Shown here in pieces: positions 7,462 to 16,520 of a DNA stretch of 36,824 nt (positions within the stretch are counted from its first letter, which is position 1; every line of letters begins with the position of its first letter). Origin of the DNA: Phycisphaerae bacterium. GTDB lineage: Bacteria > Planctomycetota > Phycisphaerae > Phycisphaerales > UBA1924. The DNA is taken from contig BJHL01000013.1 of NCBI GenBank assembly GCA_014192545.1, positions 8,818 to 45,641 of the forward strand. The letters are read 5' to 3'. The translations under genes and the position numbers were made by a program. The notes under the pieces are model-generated. The model ran no database searches, was not told where the DNA came from, and worked only from the letters and a program-made list of their open reading frames with translations.

Positions 7462-8658
7462 TTAGCTGGTTGTTGCTTCGCGCTTGCGTTGTTTGTTGCC
7501 GGTTTCGTGGCGGAGTTGGCCGCAGGCGGCGGCGATGTCGCGGCCTCGGCTGGCGCGGATGTGGACGTTGAGGTTTTTGGCTTGGAGATACTCTTGGAAT
7601 CCGCGAACGTCTTCGTCGCGGGGGCGGTCAAAGGGCATGCCTTTGACTTCGTTGTAGCGGATGAGGTTGATGTTGGCGCGGATGGTGCGGGCGATGTCGG
7701 CGAGTTCTTTGGCGTGCTGGGGTTGGTCGTTGACGCCGCGGAGGAGGGTGTATTCGAGCGTGATTTCGCGGCCGGTTTTGTCGAACCACTTTTGGCACGC
7801 GGCGAGGAGATCGGTGATGGTGGTGTACTCGGCCCAGGGGATGAGTTGGCGGCGGATGGTGTCGTTGGGGGCGTGGAGGCTGAGGGCGAGGGTGATGGGA
7901 AGATCGAGTTGTTCAGCGAGTTTTTCGATGGCTTTGGGGAGGCCCACGGTGGAGATGGTGACTTTGCGGGCGCTAATAGCGTGACCCCACAGGGCACAGA
8001 TAGTGCGGATGGCGGGGATGACGTTGGCGAGGTTGCTGAGTGGTTCGCCCATGCCCATGAAGACGACGTTGGTGATGCGGGGGAAGTCGCCGTCGTTGCG
8101 CGTGCCGCGGCCTGCTTGCTGCTCTTGCATGGATTTGCGGAGCATCCAGACTTGCTCGACGATTTTGCCAGCGGTGAGATTTTCGTCAAGGCCCCCGATG
8201 CCCGAGGCACAGAACTTGCAGCCGACGGGACAGCCGACTTGGCTGCTGATGCAAGCGGTGCGGCGATCTTCGGCGGGGATCATGACGCATTCGGTCTGGC
8301 GGGTTTGGTCGAGTTGCGGATTGCTGAGGATGGGGAGGGAAGTTGGTGATGATGGTGGCGATTGCGGTACTTCAGCGCCAGCTGTGTTGTTGCGGTCGTG
8401 CCACTGGACGAGGAGCTTTTGCGTGCCATCGGTAGCGTTTTGTTGTTTGATGATGTCGCCAGTGGAGAAGCGAATGTCGGCGGCGAGTTTGTCGCGGTCG
8501 AGCTTGCTGAGATTGCTCATGGCGGCAGGGTCGATGATGCCCTTGAGGTAGACCCACTCGAGCACCTGCTTGGCGCGGAAGGGTTGCATATTGCAGCGTT
8601 CGCACCATTGTGCGAGACTTTCGGGAGTGTGTTCGAAGATGTGGGTGGCGGGGGGCAT
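7462..8658 (-). CDS. rlmN: 23S rRNA (adenine2503-C2)-methyltransferase RlmN
   Basis: Radical SAM enzyme that methylates A2503 in 23S rRNA (and A37 in some tRNAs). From Met at 8658 the protein has 398 residues. The iron-sulphur motif is CPVGCKFC (C143, C147, C150). ACISSQVGC supplies C136, the partner cysteine of the methyl-transfer mechanism, and IAAACGQLRHE supplies C379, the methyl-carrying cysteine, so all catalytic Cys are present. MGMGEP at 201-206 binds SAM. Residues about 92-121 are an extra Pro/Ser-rich loop not needed by the family. A frame extending to 8727 would overlap the upstream TIR-like gene by about 60 bases, so the Met start is preferred. It begins only 7 bases after that gene's stop and is probably cotranscribed with it. 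Confidence 0.96.
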   Translation of the reverse strand: MPPATHIFEHTPESLAQWCERCNMQPFRAKQVLEWVYLKGIIDPAAMSNLSKLDRDKLAADIRFSTGDIIKQQNATDGTQKLLVQWHDRNNTAGAEVPQSPPSSPTSLPILSNPQLDQTRQTECVMIPAEDRRTACISSQVGCPVGCKFCASGIGGLDENLTAGKIVEQVWMLRKSMQEQQAGRGTRNDGDFPRITNVVFMGMGEPLSNLANVIPAIRTICALWGHAISARKVTISTVGLPKAIEKLAEQLDLPITLALSLHAPNDTIRRQLIPWAEYTTITDLLAACQKWFDKTGREITLEYTLLRGVNDQPQHAKELADIARTIRANINLIRYNEVKGMPFDRPRDEDVRGFQEYLQAKNLNVHIRASRGRDIAAACGQLRHETGNKQRKREATTS

Positions 8659-8665
8659 GTGATGT

Positions 8666-9214
8666 CTATGCACGAAGCAGGTGCGGGATGCCTTTCTTTT
8701 TGCGAGTCGCAAGGACGTCAGCTTCAAACTTCTGGATCAGTTGCTTCCACTGAGCGGATTTGAGGAATTTATCGACATCGCCGTTGAGTTCGACTTCGGG
8801 CATGTAGGAAGCCATGACACCTTGCTCAAGTACGCCGTCTGCCAAAACACCTTGTTCACGGAAGACGAGAACCGGCAGTCCGAGTTGGAAGCCCATGCCC
8901 GCTTCCACCTGGCACCAAGGACTTGTCAGCCATGTGTTGGCGAGTTTCTTGATGTTTGATTTCTTCCCGCTTGGCGCCAGGTGTACTTCGCCACTTTTGA
9001 CGAGGTAACGTCGGAGGGCAAGTACAAGAACGCCATTACATTCGAGCATAATCCGTCGGATGCTCGCGAGCGGCACTTCCGTGTCGTAGTCACTAACTCC
9101 CAGTGTTCGCGGTTCCATGTCACGATCGCGGAAATACTCGCGAATGCGATCAACGAGCTGAGATTGCTGGACATTGTGCGGTCGAGGATGGCTAAGGAAG
9201 ACCGGGATCGACAC
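8666..9214 (-). CDS. TIR-like domain protein, possible NAD-cleaving effector
   Basis: The protein has 182 residues. GTG 9214 has an excellent SD, AAGGAG six bases upstream. The layout resembles a stand-alone TIR fold: first strand VFLSHP (5-10), helix LVDRIREYFRDRDMEPRTLG, then SIRRIMLECNGVLVLAL (51-67) like the BB-loop-to-strand-C region. SPWCQVEAGMGFQLGLPVLVF (98-118) is like the TIR motif W-C-x-x-E followed by a G-x-P-V strand; E104 would be the catalytic Glu. Bacterial TIR proteins often hydrolyse NAD or signal in defence (family knowledge). The assignment is by pattern only; a nucleoside deoxyribosyltransferase-like fold is an alternative. It is set tightly between ispH (12 bases) and rlmN (7 bases), with no partner gene such as ThsA or a sensor nearby. 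Confidence 0.6.
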   Translation of the reverse strand: MSIPVFLSHPRPHNVQQSQLVDRIREYFRDRDMEPRTLGVSDYDTEVPLASIRRIMLECNGVLVLALRRYLVKSGEVHLAPSGKKSNIKKLANTWLTSPWCQVEAGMGFQLGLPVLVFREQGVLADGVLEQGVMASYMPEVELNGDVDKFLKSAQWKQLIQKFEADVLATRKKKGIPHLLRA

Positions 9215-9226
9215 AACGAACTCCTT

Positions 9227-10267
9227 TCATGGCTTGGCACTGATCGTGAGCGGAACCGCGCCGTAGAGGGCTTGCGTGACGACGGGGGATTCGATTTTGA
9301 AGCGGCGCGTAGCGGGGTCGATGCCGCGTTCGATCATGATTTTGCGGAGGTTGCCGGGAGCGGCGAACTCGACATCTTCGGGCATGATGTCGGCGGTTTC
9401 GATGGTGCCGCCGAAGCGAGTGAGCAAGGCGCGGCAGACGTCGGCGACGAGGTCTTCGGGTGCGCTGGCGCCGGCGGTGATGAGCACGCGCTCTTTGCCT
9501 GTGGGGAACCAGGCAAAGTCAAGTTCGCTGGCGTCGTCTAAGAGTCGCGCGTCGGTGCCGACGTTCTTGGCGATTTCGGTAAGGCGCACGCTGTTGCTGC
9601 TGTTGCGGCTGCCGATCACGAGGACCATGTCGCAGTGCGGGGCAAGTTGGCGGACGGCGTGTTGGCGGTTGGTGGTGGCGTAGCAGATGTCGCTGCTGGG
9701 TGGTTCTTTGATTTGCGGGAACGCGGCCTTGAGGGCGGTGATGATGACGCCGGCGTCGTCGGTGCTCAGTGTGGTTTGCGTGAGGTAGACGAGTTTGCTC
9801 GCATCGTGAATGCGCAGGTTGGGGATGTCGTCGGGGCTTTCGACAACTTGCGTGACGTCGGGTGCTTCGCCGGTGGTGCCGATGACTTCTTGGTGGTGCT
9901 TGTGACCGACGAGGAGAATTTGGTAGCCTTGGCGCGAATAGCGAATGGCCTCGGCGTGGACTTTGGTGACGAGGGGGCAGGTGGCGTCGATGGTGGTGAG
10001 TTTGCGATCAGCGGCTTGCTTGCGGATGGCGGGTGAGATGCCGTGGGCGCTGAAGACGATGATGCCGCCTTGGGGGACTTCATCAAGATCCTCGACAAAT
10101 TTGACGCCATTGTGTTGGAAGCGGCCCACGACGTGTTTGTTGTGGACGATTTCGTGATAGCAGAAGATGGTTTGTCCGGGGAAGAGCTCGATGACTTGGT
10201 CGATGACATCGACGGCCATGCGAACGCCAGCGCAGAAGCCGCGGGGGTTGGGGAGGAGGAGGTGCAT
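9227..10267 (-). CDS. ispH: 4-hydroxy-3-methylbut-2-enyl diphosphate reductase IspH
   Basis: Last step of the MEP pathway: reduces HMBPP to IPP and DMAPP with a 4Fe-4S cluster. The protein has 346 residues. The three cluster cysteines are in place: C12 (RGFCAGV), C97 (DATCPLV) and C195 (ICYATTNRQ). Conserved substrate residues include H42 (EIVHN), H75 (SAHG) and E127 in HHQEVIGTTGE. The tail contains ITAGASAPE, the usual block near the C-terminus. It is divergent from the hpnCDE operon, separated by 128 bases, so the isoprenoid precursor step lies back to back with squalene synthesis. First gene of a minus-strand run into the TIR-like gene. Confidence 0.97.
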   Translation of the reverse strand: MHLLLPNPRGFCAGVRMAVDVIDQVIELFPGQTIFCYHEIVHNKHVVGRFQHNGVKFVEDLDEVPQGGIIVFSAHGISPAIRKQAADRKLTTIDATCPLVTKVHAEAIRYSRQGYQILLVGHKHHQEVIGTTGEAPDVTQVVESPDDIPNLRIHDASKLVYLTQTTLSTDDAGVIITALKAAFPQIKEPPSSDICYATTNRQHAVRQLAPHCDMVLVIGSRNSSNSVRLTEIAKNVGTDARLLDDASELDFAWFPTGKERVLITAGASAPEDLVADVCRALLTRFGGTIETADIMPEDVEFAAPGNLRKIMIERGIDPATRRFKIESPVVTQALYGAVPLTISAKP

Positions 10268-10395
10268 GGGTGAAGAAGAGACGGAGTACCAAAGAGACGA
10301 AGGACCGGAGGAGGTGGAATGTGAGGGTATGCGGAAGATGTTGAATTTTCGGGGGCTCAGGTTGCGGGGTGTGGTTGGGGCGAATACTTTGCCCT

Positions 10396-11409
10396 ATGAC
10401 CTCTGCGGATGGGCAGGTGGTAACTTCGGATTTGAGGGCGGTTGGCGCGGGGGTAGTGGAGCCACGTGTGTTGTCGCATGCGCGGGCGCATGTGCGGAGA
10501 ATCACGCGGGCGAGTGGGGAGAATTTTACGGTTTTGTCGCGATTGGTGCCTGGTGACTTGCGTGATGATTACGCGGCGGTGTACGCGTTTTGTCGCGTGG
10601 CGGATGATGCGGCGGACGAGCACAGCAATGATGCGGCGTCGCGCGAGGCGAGTTTGCGGACGCTATGCGCGATGCGGGCGAAGCTGATTGCGTGCGAGCG
10701 GGGCGAGTTGGGGCGCGGGGGTGGTGCGTTGCGCGATGATGATCTGTTGTTTGTTGCGTTGCAGCAGTCGATTGCCAAGCGAAAGTTGCCTGTGCAGGCG
10801 TTTCATGATTTGTTGGACGCGTTTGAGCAGGACCAGCGCGTGACGCGGTATGAGACGTGGGATGATGTGATGGCGTACAGCCGCAAGAGTGCGAACCCGG
10901 TGGGGCGGCTGGTGCTGGCGCTGCATGGAGAGGCGATGGATGAATCGGCGCGGGCGCGCGAGATGTTGCGATGCAGTGATTGCATTTGTACGGCGCTGCA
11001 ACTGACGAATTTCTGGCAAGATGTCCGGCGGGATTTGCTTGAGCGCGACCGGGTGTATTTGCCGGCAGAGTCGGGAATGCCGGCGGACAAGCTACGTGAG
11101 TGGATGGGTAAGCCCAAGGACACTGGCGTGCGGCGACGGATGACTGATGAGATGCGAGAGTTGTGTCGGCGGACGAGCGAGTTGTACAGGCAAGGGAAGC
11201 CACTGGAGCAGATGGTGGAGCCGCGGCTTGCGTGGATTTTATGGTTGTTTCGGCAAGGTGGGCAGCGGACGTTGCAATTGGTTGAAGAGGGCGGGTATGT
11301 GACGCTGTGGGAGCGGCCTCGCGTGGGCAAGGTCGCGCGGGCGGGGTTGTTGCTGCGGGCGTATTGGGGCGCGGTTTGGGGCGTCTTGCCGAGTGCGACG
11401 AGCGAATGA
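10396..11409 (+). CDS. hpnC: Squalene synthesis protein HpnC (hydroxysqualene synthase)
   Basis: Trans-isoprenyl diphosphate synthase family; with HpnD and HpnE it makes squalene from two farnesyl diphosphates, HpnC converting presqualene diphosphate to hydroxysqualene (known for the family). The protein has 337 residues from ATG 10396; a GTG at 10369 would add nine. ENFTVLSRL (42-50) is typical of HpnC. The two acidic motifs are VADDAADE (D70, D71, D74) and TNFWQDVRRD (N205-D213), followed by RDRVYLP. It begins a three-gene operon: HpnC stop to HpnD start is 17 bases. No SD is clear. Confidence 0.93.
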   Translation: MTSADGQVVTSDLRAVGAGVVEPRVLSHARAHVRRITRASGENFTVLSRLVPGDLRDDYAAVYAFCRVADDAADEHSNDAASREASLRTLCAMRAKLIACERGELGRGGGALRDDDLLFVALQQSIAKRKLPVQAFHDLLDAFEQDQRVTRYETWDDVMAYSRKSANPVGRLVLALHGEAMDESARAREMLRCSDCICTALQLTNFWQDVRRDLLERDRVYLPAESGMPADKLREWMGKPKDTGVRRRMTDEMRELCRRTSELYRQGKPLEQMVEPRLAWILWLFRQGGQRTLQLVEEGGYVTLWERPRVGKVARAGLLLRAYWGAVWGVLPSATSE

Positions 11410-11426
11410 CGAGCGAATGATGTGGC

Positions 11427-12329
11427 ATGAGCGTGCCGGGCGTCATGCAAAAGGAGTTAGCGACATCACTCGCGGATTGCGGCGTGGTGGTGCGGACGCA
11501 GGCACGGAATTTCTGGTGGGGTTTGCGAGTTTCGCCTCAGCCGCAGCGAAGTGTTTTGTACGCGGTGTATGCGTGGATGCGGCTGGGTGATGACATTGTG
11601 GATGAGGCGAAATCGCGCGAGCAGGCTCGGCGGGATTTTGATGCGTTTGCGGCGGCGAGCGAGCGGGCGTTTGCGGGTGATGCACAGGCAGAGGGGTGCT
11701 GGCCGGCGTTTGCGTGGGCGGTAGCAGAGGCGGGCGTGCCTCATGCGTGGCTGCGCGATATGTTGAAGGGGCTGGCGTGGGATTTGGATCATGAGCCGTT
11801 TGTGAGTGATGAGCAGTTGGCGCGGTACTGCTATTTCGTCGGCGGGACGGTGGGGCTGGTGTGTACGCACACGTGGGGACTGCGAGCGGGCATGTCGCGC
11901 GATGTTGCACTTGAGAAGGCAGATGCGCGGGGGCGGTCGTTTCAGATGATCAACATCGCGCGGGATATTGCGACGGATGCGACGGCGAGTTCGCCGAGGG
12001 GGTATGTGCCGGAGGCGATGTTGGCGCGGGCGGGACTTTCGCGCGAGGCGTTGCTGGCGTGGCGCGAGCCGGTAGCTTGCGAGCGATTGGTGCGCGAGCT
12101 GATTGCCAAGGCGGATATGTATCACGCGGCGTCGGTGGGGCTGGAGGCGATGATTGATCCGCGATTTACGCCTGTGCTGGCGGCGATGACGAGGGTGTAT
12201 CAGGGCGTGCTGGATGTGCTGCGAGCCGAGCCCGCGCGGGCGGTGGTGGGGCCACGAGCGCGCGTGGCGAACTGGCGCAAGGCGATGATTGGATTGCGAG
12301 CGGTGACGCAGCAGTGGGGCGTGCGATGA
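11427..12329 (+). CDS. hpnD: Presqualene diphosphate synthase HpnD
   Basis: The protein has 300 residues of the squalene/phytoene synthase family. The first acidic motif is GDDIVDE (D55, D56, D59) and the second is QMINIARDIATD (N176, D180, D184); RGYVPEAML follows, as in HpnD/CrtB-like enzymes. The expected reaction is condensation of two farnesyl diphosphates to presqualene diphosphate. The order hpnC-hpnD-hpnE and the overlap of its stop with the hpnE start (ATGA) argue for HpnD rather than a carotenoid phytoene synthase; carotenoid synthesis cannot be fully excluded from sequence alone. Confidence 0.92.
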   Translation: MSVPGVMQKELATSLADCGVVVRTQARNFWWGLRVSPQPQRSVLYAVYAWMRLGDDIVDEAKSREQARRDFDAFAAASERAFAGDAQAEGCWPAFAWAVAEAGVPHAWLRDMLKGLAWDLDHEPFVSDEQLARYCYFVGGTVGLVCTHTWGLRAGMSRDVALEKADARGRSFQMINIARDIATDATASSPRGYVPEAMLARAGLSREALLAWREPVACERLVRELIAKADMYHAASVGLEAMIDPRFTPVLAAMTRVYQGVLDVLRAEPARAVVGPRARVANWRKAMIGLRAVTQQWGVR

Positions 12330-13663
12330 ACGAGGTGAACGCTGGAAGACTGTCGCGCCGGAGGGGCGGCCCACCGAGGGTGGGTGTTGTGGGTGGAGGC
12401 CTGGCGGGGTTGGCGTGCGCACTGCGGCTGGCGCGGGCGGGTGTGAAGGTGACGCTGTTTGAGCAACGCCGACGGCTGGGCGGGCGGGCGACGAGTTTTG
12501 TCGATCAGCAGTCGGGCGAGACTATTGATAACTGCCAGCATGTTGCGCTGGGGTGTTGTGATCGGTATCTCGCGTTGCTTGGGCAACTGGGGAAGCTGGA
12601 TTGCATCGCGTGGCATGATCGGCAGTGGTGGGTGGAAGAAGGTGGACGGACCAGTGTGCTTGAGCCGATGCGCGGGCATCGGTGGTTGCCGGGGTTTGCT
12701 TCGCATGCGGCGAGTTTTTTGCGGGCGTCGTTTTTGAGCGTGCAAGACAAGGCGGCGATCGCGACGGCGATGGGGCAGATTGCACTGGTGGACAGGGACT
12801 CGCATCGCGATGTGACATTTGGTGATTGGCTGGCGCAGCAGAATCAGCCGGCGAGCGCGATTGAGCGATTTTGGACGCCCGTGATTGTGTCGGCGTGCAA
12901 TGGCGAAGTTTCGCGCGTGGCGGCGAGCAGCGCGATGCATGTGTTTCAGGATGGGTTGTTGGCAGGGGCGTCGGCGTCGCGGATTGGGGTGCCCACGGTG
13001 CCATTGGTTGCGTTGTATGACGCGGCGGAGATGTTGCTGACGCAAGCGGGCGGGGAGTTGCTTTTGGGTGAGACGGTCGAGGCGTTGACAGCGACCACCG
13101 TCACGACGCGGGCGTGCGAGTGGGCGTTTGATGCCGTGGTGTGTGCGGTGCCGGTGGAGAAGGCCAGGCGTTGGCTGCCAGCGAGTGATGTGCGGCTGGT
13201 GCAGTTGGCGGCGGCGGAGCACTCGCCGATTCTGGGCGTGCATGTGACGTTTGACAGGCCTGTGTTGCAGACGCCCCATGCAGTGTTGGTGTGTGCGGGC
13301 ACGCAGTGGCTCTTTCGCAAAGATGAACGCGGATGCGTGGTGCATGCTGTCATCAGTGCGGCGGATGCGTGGATGGGTTTGAGCGAAGAGCAGATCGTGG
13401 CGAGAGTGGTGGATGATGTGCAGCGGTGGATGCCGAGCTCGCGCGGGGCGCGGGTGGTGCGGGCAAGGAGCGTGAAGGAGCGCATGGCGACGTTTGTGCC
13501 AACGCCCAGGTTTGAGCGGAGTCGGCCCGGGGCTTTGCCGGATGGTGCGAGGTGGGGAGAAGCTGTTGTGTTGGCGGGTGATTACTGCGACACGGATTGG
13601 CCGGCGACGATGGAGGGGGCGGTGCGGTCGGGAGAGCGGGCGGCGCGGGCGCTGGGGTGCTGA
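12326..13663 (+). CDS. hpnE: Hydroxysqualene dehydroxylase HpnE (FAD-dependent)
   Basis: The protein has 445 residues. The N-terminal FAD-binding Rossmann motif VVGGGLAGLACALRLARAG (about 21-39) is followed by LFEQRRRLGGRA, as in amine-oxidase-type flavoproteins. GDYCDTDWPATMEGAVRSG near the C-terminus is the second FAD contact. HpnE reduces hydroxysqualene to squalene, the last step of the three-enzyme route. The start ATG 12326 overlaps the hpnD stop. The first 15 residues, before the FAD fold, are basic and encoded partly by a short repeat word shared with the 3' end of the gene at 5443 (see findings). No squalene-hopene cyclase is in the window, so the end product (hopanoid or other) is not shown here. 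Confidence 0.92.
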   Translation: MNEVNAGRLSRRRGGPPRVGVVGGGLAGLACALRLARAGVKVTLFEQRRRLGGRATSFVDQQSGETIDNCQHVALGCCDRYLALLGQLGKLDCIAWHDRQWWVEEGGRTSVLEPMRGHRWLPGFASHAASFLRASFLSVQDKAAIATAMGQIALVDRDSHRDVTFGDWLAQQNQPASAIERFWTPVIVSACNGEVSRVAASSAMHVFQDGLLAGASASRIGVPTVPLVALYDAAEMLLTQAGGELLLGETVEALTATTVTTRACEWAFDAVVCAVPVEKARRWLPASDVRLVQLAAAEHSPILGVHVTFDRPVLQTPHAVLVCAGTQWLFRKDERGCVVHAVISAADAWMGLSEEQIVARVVDDVQRWMPSSRGARVVRARSVKERMATFVPTPRFERSRPGALPDGARWGEAVVLAGDYCDTDWPATMEGAVRSGERAARALGC

Positions 13664-13855
13664 TGAAGCTGTCGGATGACCCTTGTAAAGTCCTAACTTT
13701 GTGTTTGTGGCATAAGAACACGCAGGAAGGGGTCTTGCAAGCGCGAGCGTGGGAGGATACCTTGCGGCCGGTTGCGCTTGTGTTGCAACCAGTTGGCTAT
13801 CGGTGTTGCCCGGTCGGGCGATGCCAGTAACGATCACGACGAAAGGTGACAGATC

Positions 13856-14242
13856 ATGGGCGAGGCAAAGCCATGGCAAATCGCGGTGATCGTGGTGGGA
13901 CTGCTGGTGCTGGTGGGCATGCTGTCGATGCAGTTTTTGAAGAATGATGAGCCGCAATTTGCCAAGACGGGCATGTACATCGATCTGAAAACTGGCGAGC
14001 TTGTTGAGGTTGAGTACCGGGAAGATCGAGCGCTGACGATTCCCGCTGCGAATCCTCCCAGCACCGAGTACACGCTGTTTCCGGTGAGCAAGCGAGACGA
14101 TGGCAAGTGGTCGCTGGAGTCAAAGTACTTCGATTCGGTGGATCGCTACAAGTTGAAGGGGCCGTACCTTGATATGCGCAGCGGCCTTGTGACGCCAGCG
14201 AGCGGGCCAGTCAAGAAAGATGTGTACCCGAAGCGAAAGTAA
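13856..14242 (+). CDS. Small single-pass membrane protein, unknown function
   Basis: The protein has 128 residues. ATG 13856 follows AAAGGTGA, a fair SD. One membrane helix near the N-terminus (about 8-27, IAVIVVGLLVLVGMLSMQF), then a soluble, charged domain expected outside the membrane (GMYIDLKTGELVEVEY, PPSTEYTLFPVSKRDDGKW). I do not recognise a named family; short membrane-anchored proteins with this kind of DLKTGEL phrase are common beside planctomycete pseudopilin genes. It lies 70 bases before a pseudopilin gene on the same strand and might be cotranscribed with it. Confidence 0.75.
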   Translation: MGEAKPWQIAVIVVGLLVLVGMLSMQFLKNDEPQFAKTGMYIDLKTGELVEVEYREDRALTIPAANPPSTEYTLFPVSKRDDGKWSLESKYFDSVDRYKLKGPYLDMRSGLVTPASGPVKKDVYPKRK

Positions 14243-14243
14243 T

Positions 14244-14291
14244 CAGTAGGTGATGGGTCGGGGTAGGTGGGGGTAGGTGATGGGTTGGGTT
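14244..14291. repeat. Short imperfect direct repeat before the pseudopilin gene
   Basis: The word GTAGGTGATGGGT occurs twice (starting near 14247 and 14273), separated by GGTAGGTGG-type filler. It lies between the small membrane protein and the pseudopilin start. No function is apparent. Confidence 0.5.
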
Positions 14292-14312
14292 TGAACTGCC
14301 AAGGAAAGATTT

Positions 14313-15344
14313 ATGAGCATCCACAACCGCAAGGCTTTCACACTCATCGAGCTATTGGTCGTTATCGCGATCATCGCACTGCTGATTGGACTGCTTTTGC
14401 CCGCCGTCGCCAAGGCACGAAACGTCGCTCGCGGCATTGTCTGTCTGAGCAACATTCGCAGCATCACGCTGGCTCAAAGTTTGTACATGAATGAGCAGAA
14501 GGACTTTTACGCATCGGCTTGGACGAGCGGTGCGGAACTGGATGCAACTGGCGGCGTGAGTTCATTGGGCGATACCACGCCCACCAAGCCAGTGCAAGTC
14601 TTTGACTTCATGAGCCCGATCTTTGGTGACTCGCTGAACTATTCGCCCAACCGGGCCCGGCGCACGCAGCAGATCTTTAACGGGTTCCGTTGCCCGATCC
14701 AGCGTCGTTCGTACACCACGCTGTTTGGATCTGCAACAGATGATTCTCAGTTTCGCGCGATTCAAGACACTGAAACGACGGGTTTTCAATCGTCGAGCTA
14801 TCTCATGTCCTATGGGTTTCATGCGGTTTGGGCTGGACCTGGCGCACCAGGAAACTACACCTCGACGCAGTGGGGCAACAGGGGTCAGAGCATTGGTTCT
14901 CCACCATACTTCGATACGATCCGTAATCCCATCAGCTTCTTCCCTAGGCTTGACAAGGTTGGCACACAGCTTTCAAGCAAGGCCATGATCATTGATGGCA
15001 CACGTTACATCGACTACTCCCGGCCCGAGGGTCCGGTCTACGACTTCGACGTCACACCCGACTCAATCTTCGGCAACTACTCAGATAACCCGACGTACAA
15101 CGGCTCAACTGCGTATGGGCGCAATCGTGGTGGTACGTTTACGGATCACCTGAAGCTTTCCATGCGTCACGATACCGGCGTGAATGCAGGCTTCTTTGAT
15201 GGCTCTGGTCGGCGCATCATCAACCGCGAGTTCTATGAGCGGGCGGATTACTTCCACCCAACCGGAGCGCGCATGTTGAACGTGAGCAGTTCAGCTAACC
15301 GCGAAGCGCTCGAGCGTTTCCCGCAGAACTCGCTGCTGCCTTAA
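14313..15344 (+). CDS. Type II secretion/pilin-like H-X9-DG protein
   Basis: The protein has 343 residues. ATG 14313 is preceded by AAGGAA. The N-terminus [20 protein letters not shown] is a prepilin cleavage and methylation motif with the conserved Glu at +5 and one long hydrophobic helix, so a prepilin peptidase should process it. The C-terminal part has [17 protein letters not shown], the H-X9-DG motif typical of the large planctomycete pseudopilin-like families. The middle is a variable extracytoplasmic domain. Its role (minor pseudopilin or surface protein) is not known for these families. Its stop TAA overlaps, on the opposite strand, the stop of the convergent glycosyltransferase gene in the palindrome TTAA at 15341-15344. 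Confidence 0.9.
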   Translation: MSIHNRKAFTLIELLVVIAIIALLIGLLLPAVAKARNVARGIVCLSNIRSITLAQSLYMNEQKDFYASAWTSGAELDATGGVSSLGDTTPTKPVQVFDFMSPIFGDSLNYSPNRARRTQQIFNGFRCPIQRRSYTTLFGSATDDSQFRAIQDTETTGFQSSSYLMSYGFHAVWAGPGAPGNYTSTQWGNRGQSIGSPPYFDTIRNPISFFPRLDKVGTQLSSKAMIIDGTRYIDYSRPEGPVYDFDVTPDSIFGNYSDNPTYNGSTAYGRNRGGTFTDHLKLSMRHDTGVNAGFFDGSGRRIINREFYERADYFHPTGARMLNVSSSANREALERFPQNSLLP

Positions 15345-16420
15345 TGGCGATTGTCTAGCCGCTTTTCGCACGCCGCGATCACTTCCTCCAGCGTGATGCG
15401 TTGCATCATGCCTGCGCTGCGGGCATCGCGGAAGTAAAACTCATCGCCTGGCCCCACGTGTTGCACGATGTCGCCCTCGCGGCCGAACGGGCTGGCGAGC
15501 TTGGGGTCGGTTGGTCCAAGCAGGCCCACGCAGGGGCGGTCAAAGCCCACGCCTATGTGCAGCGCGGCGGAGTCGTTGGCGACCACCAACGCCGCACCTT
15601 CGATGACGGCCATGAGTTGGGCAACATCAGTCGCTCCCATCAGGTCAATCACGCGCGGGTTGCGCGACGCGAGGTCCAGCAGCGGCTGCACCTGCGGGCG
15701 TTCTTTGCCGCCACCGGTGATGATGCAGGTGATGTTGCGCGAAGTGAGGTGCTGAGCGAGCTGCGCGAAGCGGTCGGCGGGCCACTGCTTGGCGGGCCAG
15801 GCGCTGGTGGGGCTCAAGACGGCGTAACGCGCGTGCGTGCTTGCAAATGGCTGGGCCGCGAGCCACGCGCGGGCGCCAGGGCTGCTGTAAAGCTGGCGGG
15901 CGGCGGCATCGCGAGCAACAGGAATGTGCAGCGCCTCAAGTAACGCGAGAGCTTTGTCAACCGTGTGAATGACTTTGGGCGTCTTGATGCGATGCGTGTA
16001 CGCCAGCCACGCACATTCGCGGGCATCGCGCGTGCCCACGCGCACGGGAGCCTTGGTTGCCCACGCCAGCAAGCCGCTGCGCGCGAGGCCCTGGCAATCA
16101 AAGACCAGGTCATAGCCCGGCTGGGCGAGGGTCGCGAGGTACGCGCGCAGGGCCGCGAGGTTGAAGGTCTTGAACCAGCGCGAGAAGTCGTTGCGCGGGA
16201 AGATGATGACGTTGCTCAGAGCCGGATGAGCCTCGATCACGGGCGCGAAGGTGTCGCGCACCAGCCAATCGATGCGCGCCTGCGGGTACGCCGCCCGCAA
16301 GCTGGCAAGCACGGGCACGCTGCGAGCAACATCACCCAGTGCACTGGGGCGGATGATGAGAATGCGGTGTGCGGCAGGGGCGCCGGGCGGGAGGGTGGAG
16401 GGAGAAGGCAGCGTGCCCAT
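15341..16420 (-). CDS. Glycosyltransferase family 9 (heptosyltransferase-like)
   Basis: The protein has 359 residues from ATG 16420. The N-terminal domain starts [20 protein letters not shown], the GT9 hallmark (IRxSxLGDV). The C-terminal half carries a nucleotide-sugar binding region with [38 protein letters not shown] and [10 protein letters not shown]. This family includes WaaC/WaaF heptosyltransferases that build the lipopolysaccharide core on the cytoplasmic side of the inner membrane; the exact acceptor and sugar cannot be read. A frame extending to 16657 runs through a tandem 8-bp repeat and is not accepted as coding. Together with the LptE-like gene it suggests a lipopolysaccharide-type outer membrane. 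Confidence 0.9.
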   Translation of the reverse strand: MGTLPSPSTLPPGAPAAHRILIIRPSALGDVARSVPVLASLRAAYPQARIDWLVRDTFAPVIEAHPALSNVIIFPRNDFSRWFKTFNLAALRAYLATLAQPGYDLVFDCQGLARSGLLAWATKAPVRVGTRDARECAWLAYTHRIKTPKVIHTVDKALALLEALHIPVARDAAARQLYSSPGARAWLAAQPFASTHARYAVLSPTSAWPAKQWPADRFAQLAQHLTSRNITCIITGGGKERPQVQPLLDLASRNPRVIDLMGATDVAQLMAVIEGAALVVANDSAALHIGVGFDRPCVGLLGPTDPKLASPFGREGDIVQHVGPGDEFYFRDARSAGMMQRITLEEVIAACEKRLDNRH

Positions 16421-16452
16421 GAGGGGGGCATGGTAGAGGAGCGGGGCGGGCG

Positions 16453-16508
16453 GGAGCGAGGGAGCGAGGGAGCGAGGAAGCGAAGAAGCGAAGAAGCGAA
16501 GAAGCGAG
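16453..16508. repeat. Tandem repeat, 8-bp unit GRAGCGAR, seven units
   Basis: Seven consecutive 8-bp units: three of GGAGCGAG, three of GAAGCGAA and one of GAAGCGAG. It begins 33 bases upstream of the glycosyltransferase start on its strand, so it may lie in that gene's 5' leader. The unit length is not a multiple of three. Confidence 0.9.
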
Positions 16509-16520
16509 GAAGGGAAACGC

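Noticed and set aside
12200..13957. A 585-codon minus-strand open frame opposite hpnE
   Set aside because: Antisense shadow; hpnE has clear FAD motifs in the plus frame.
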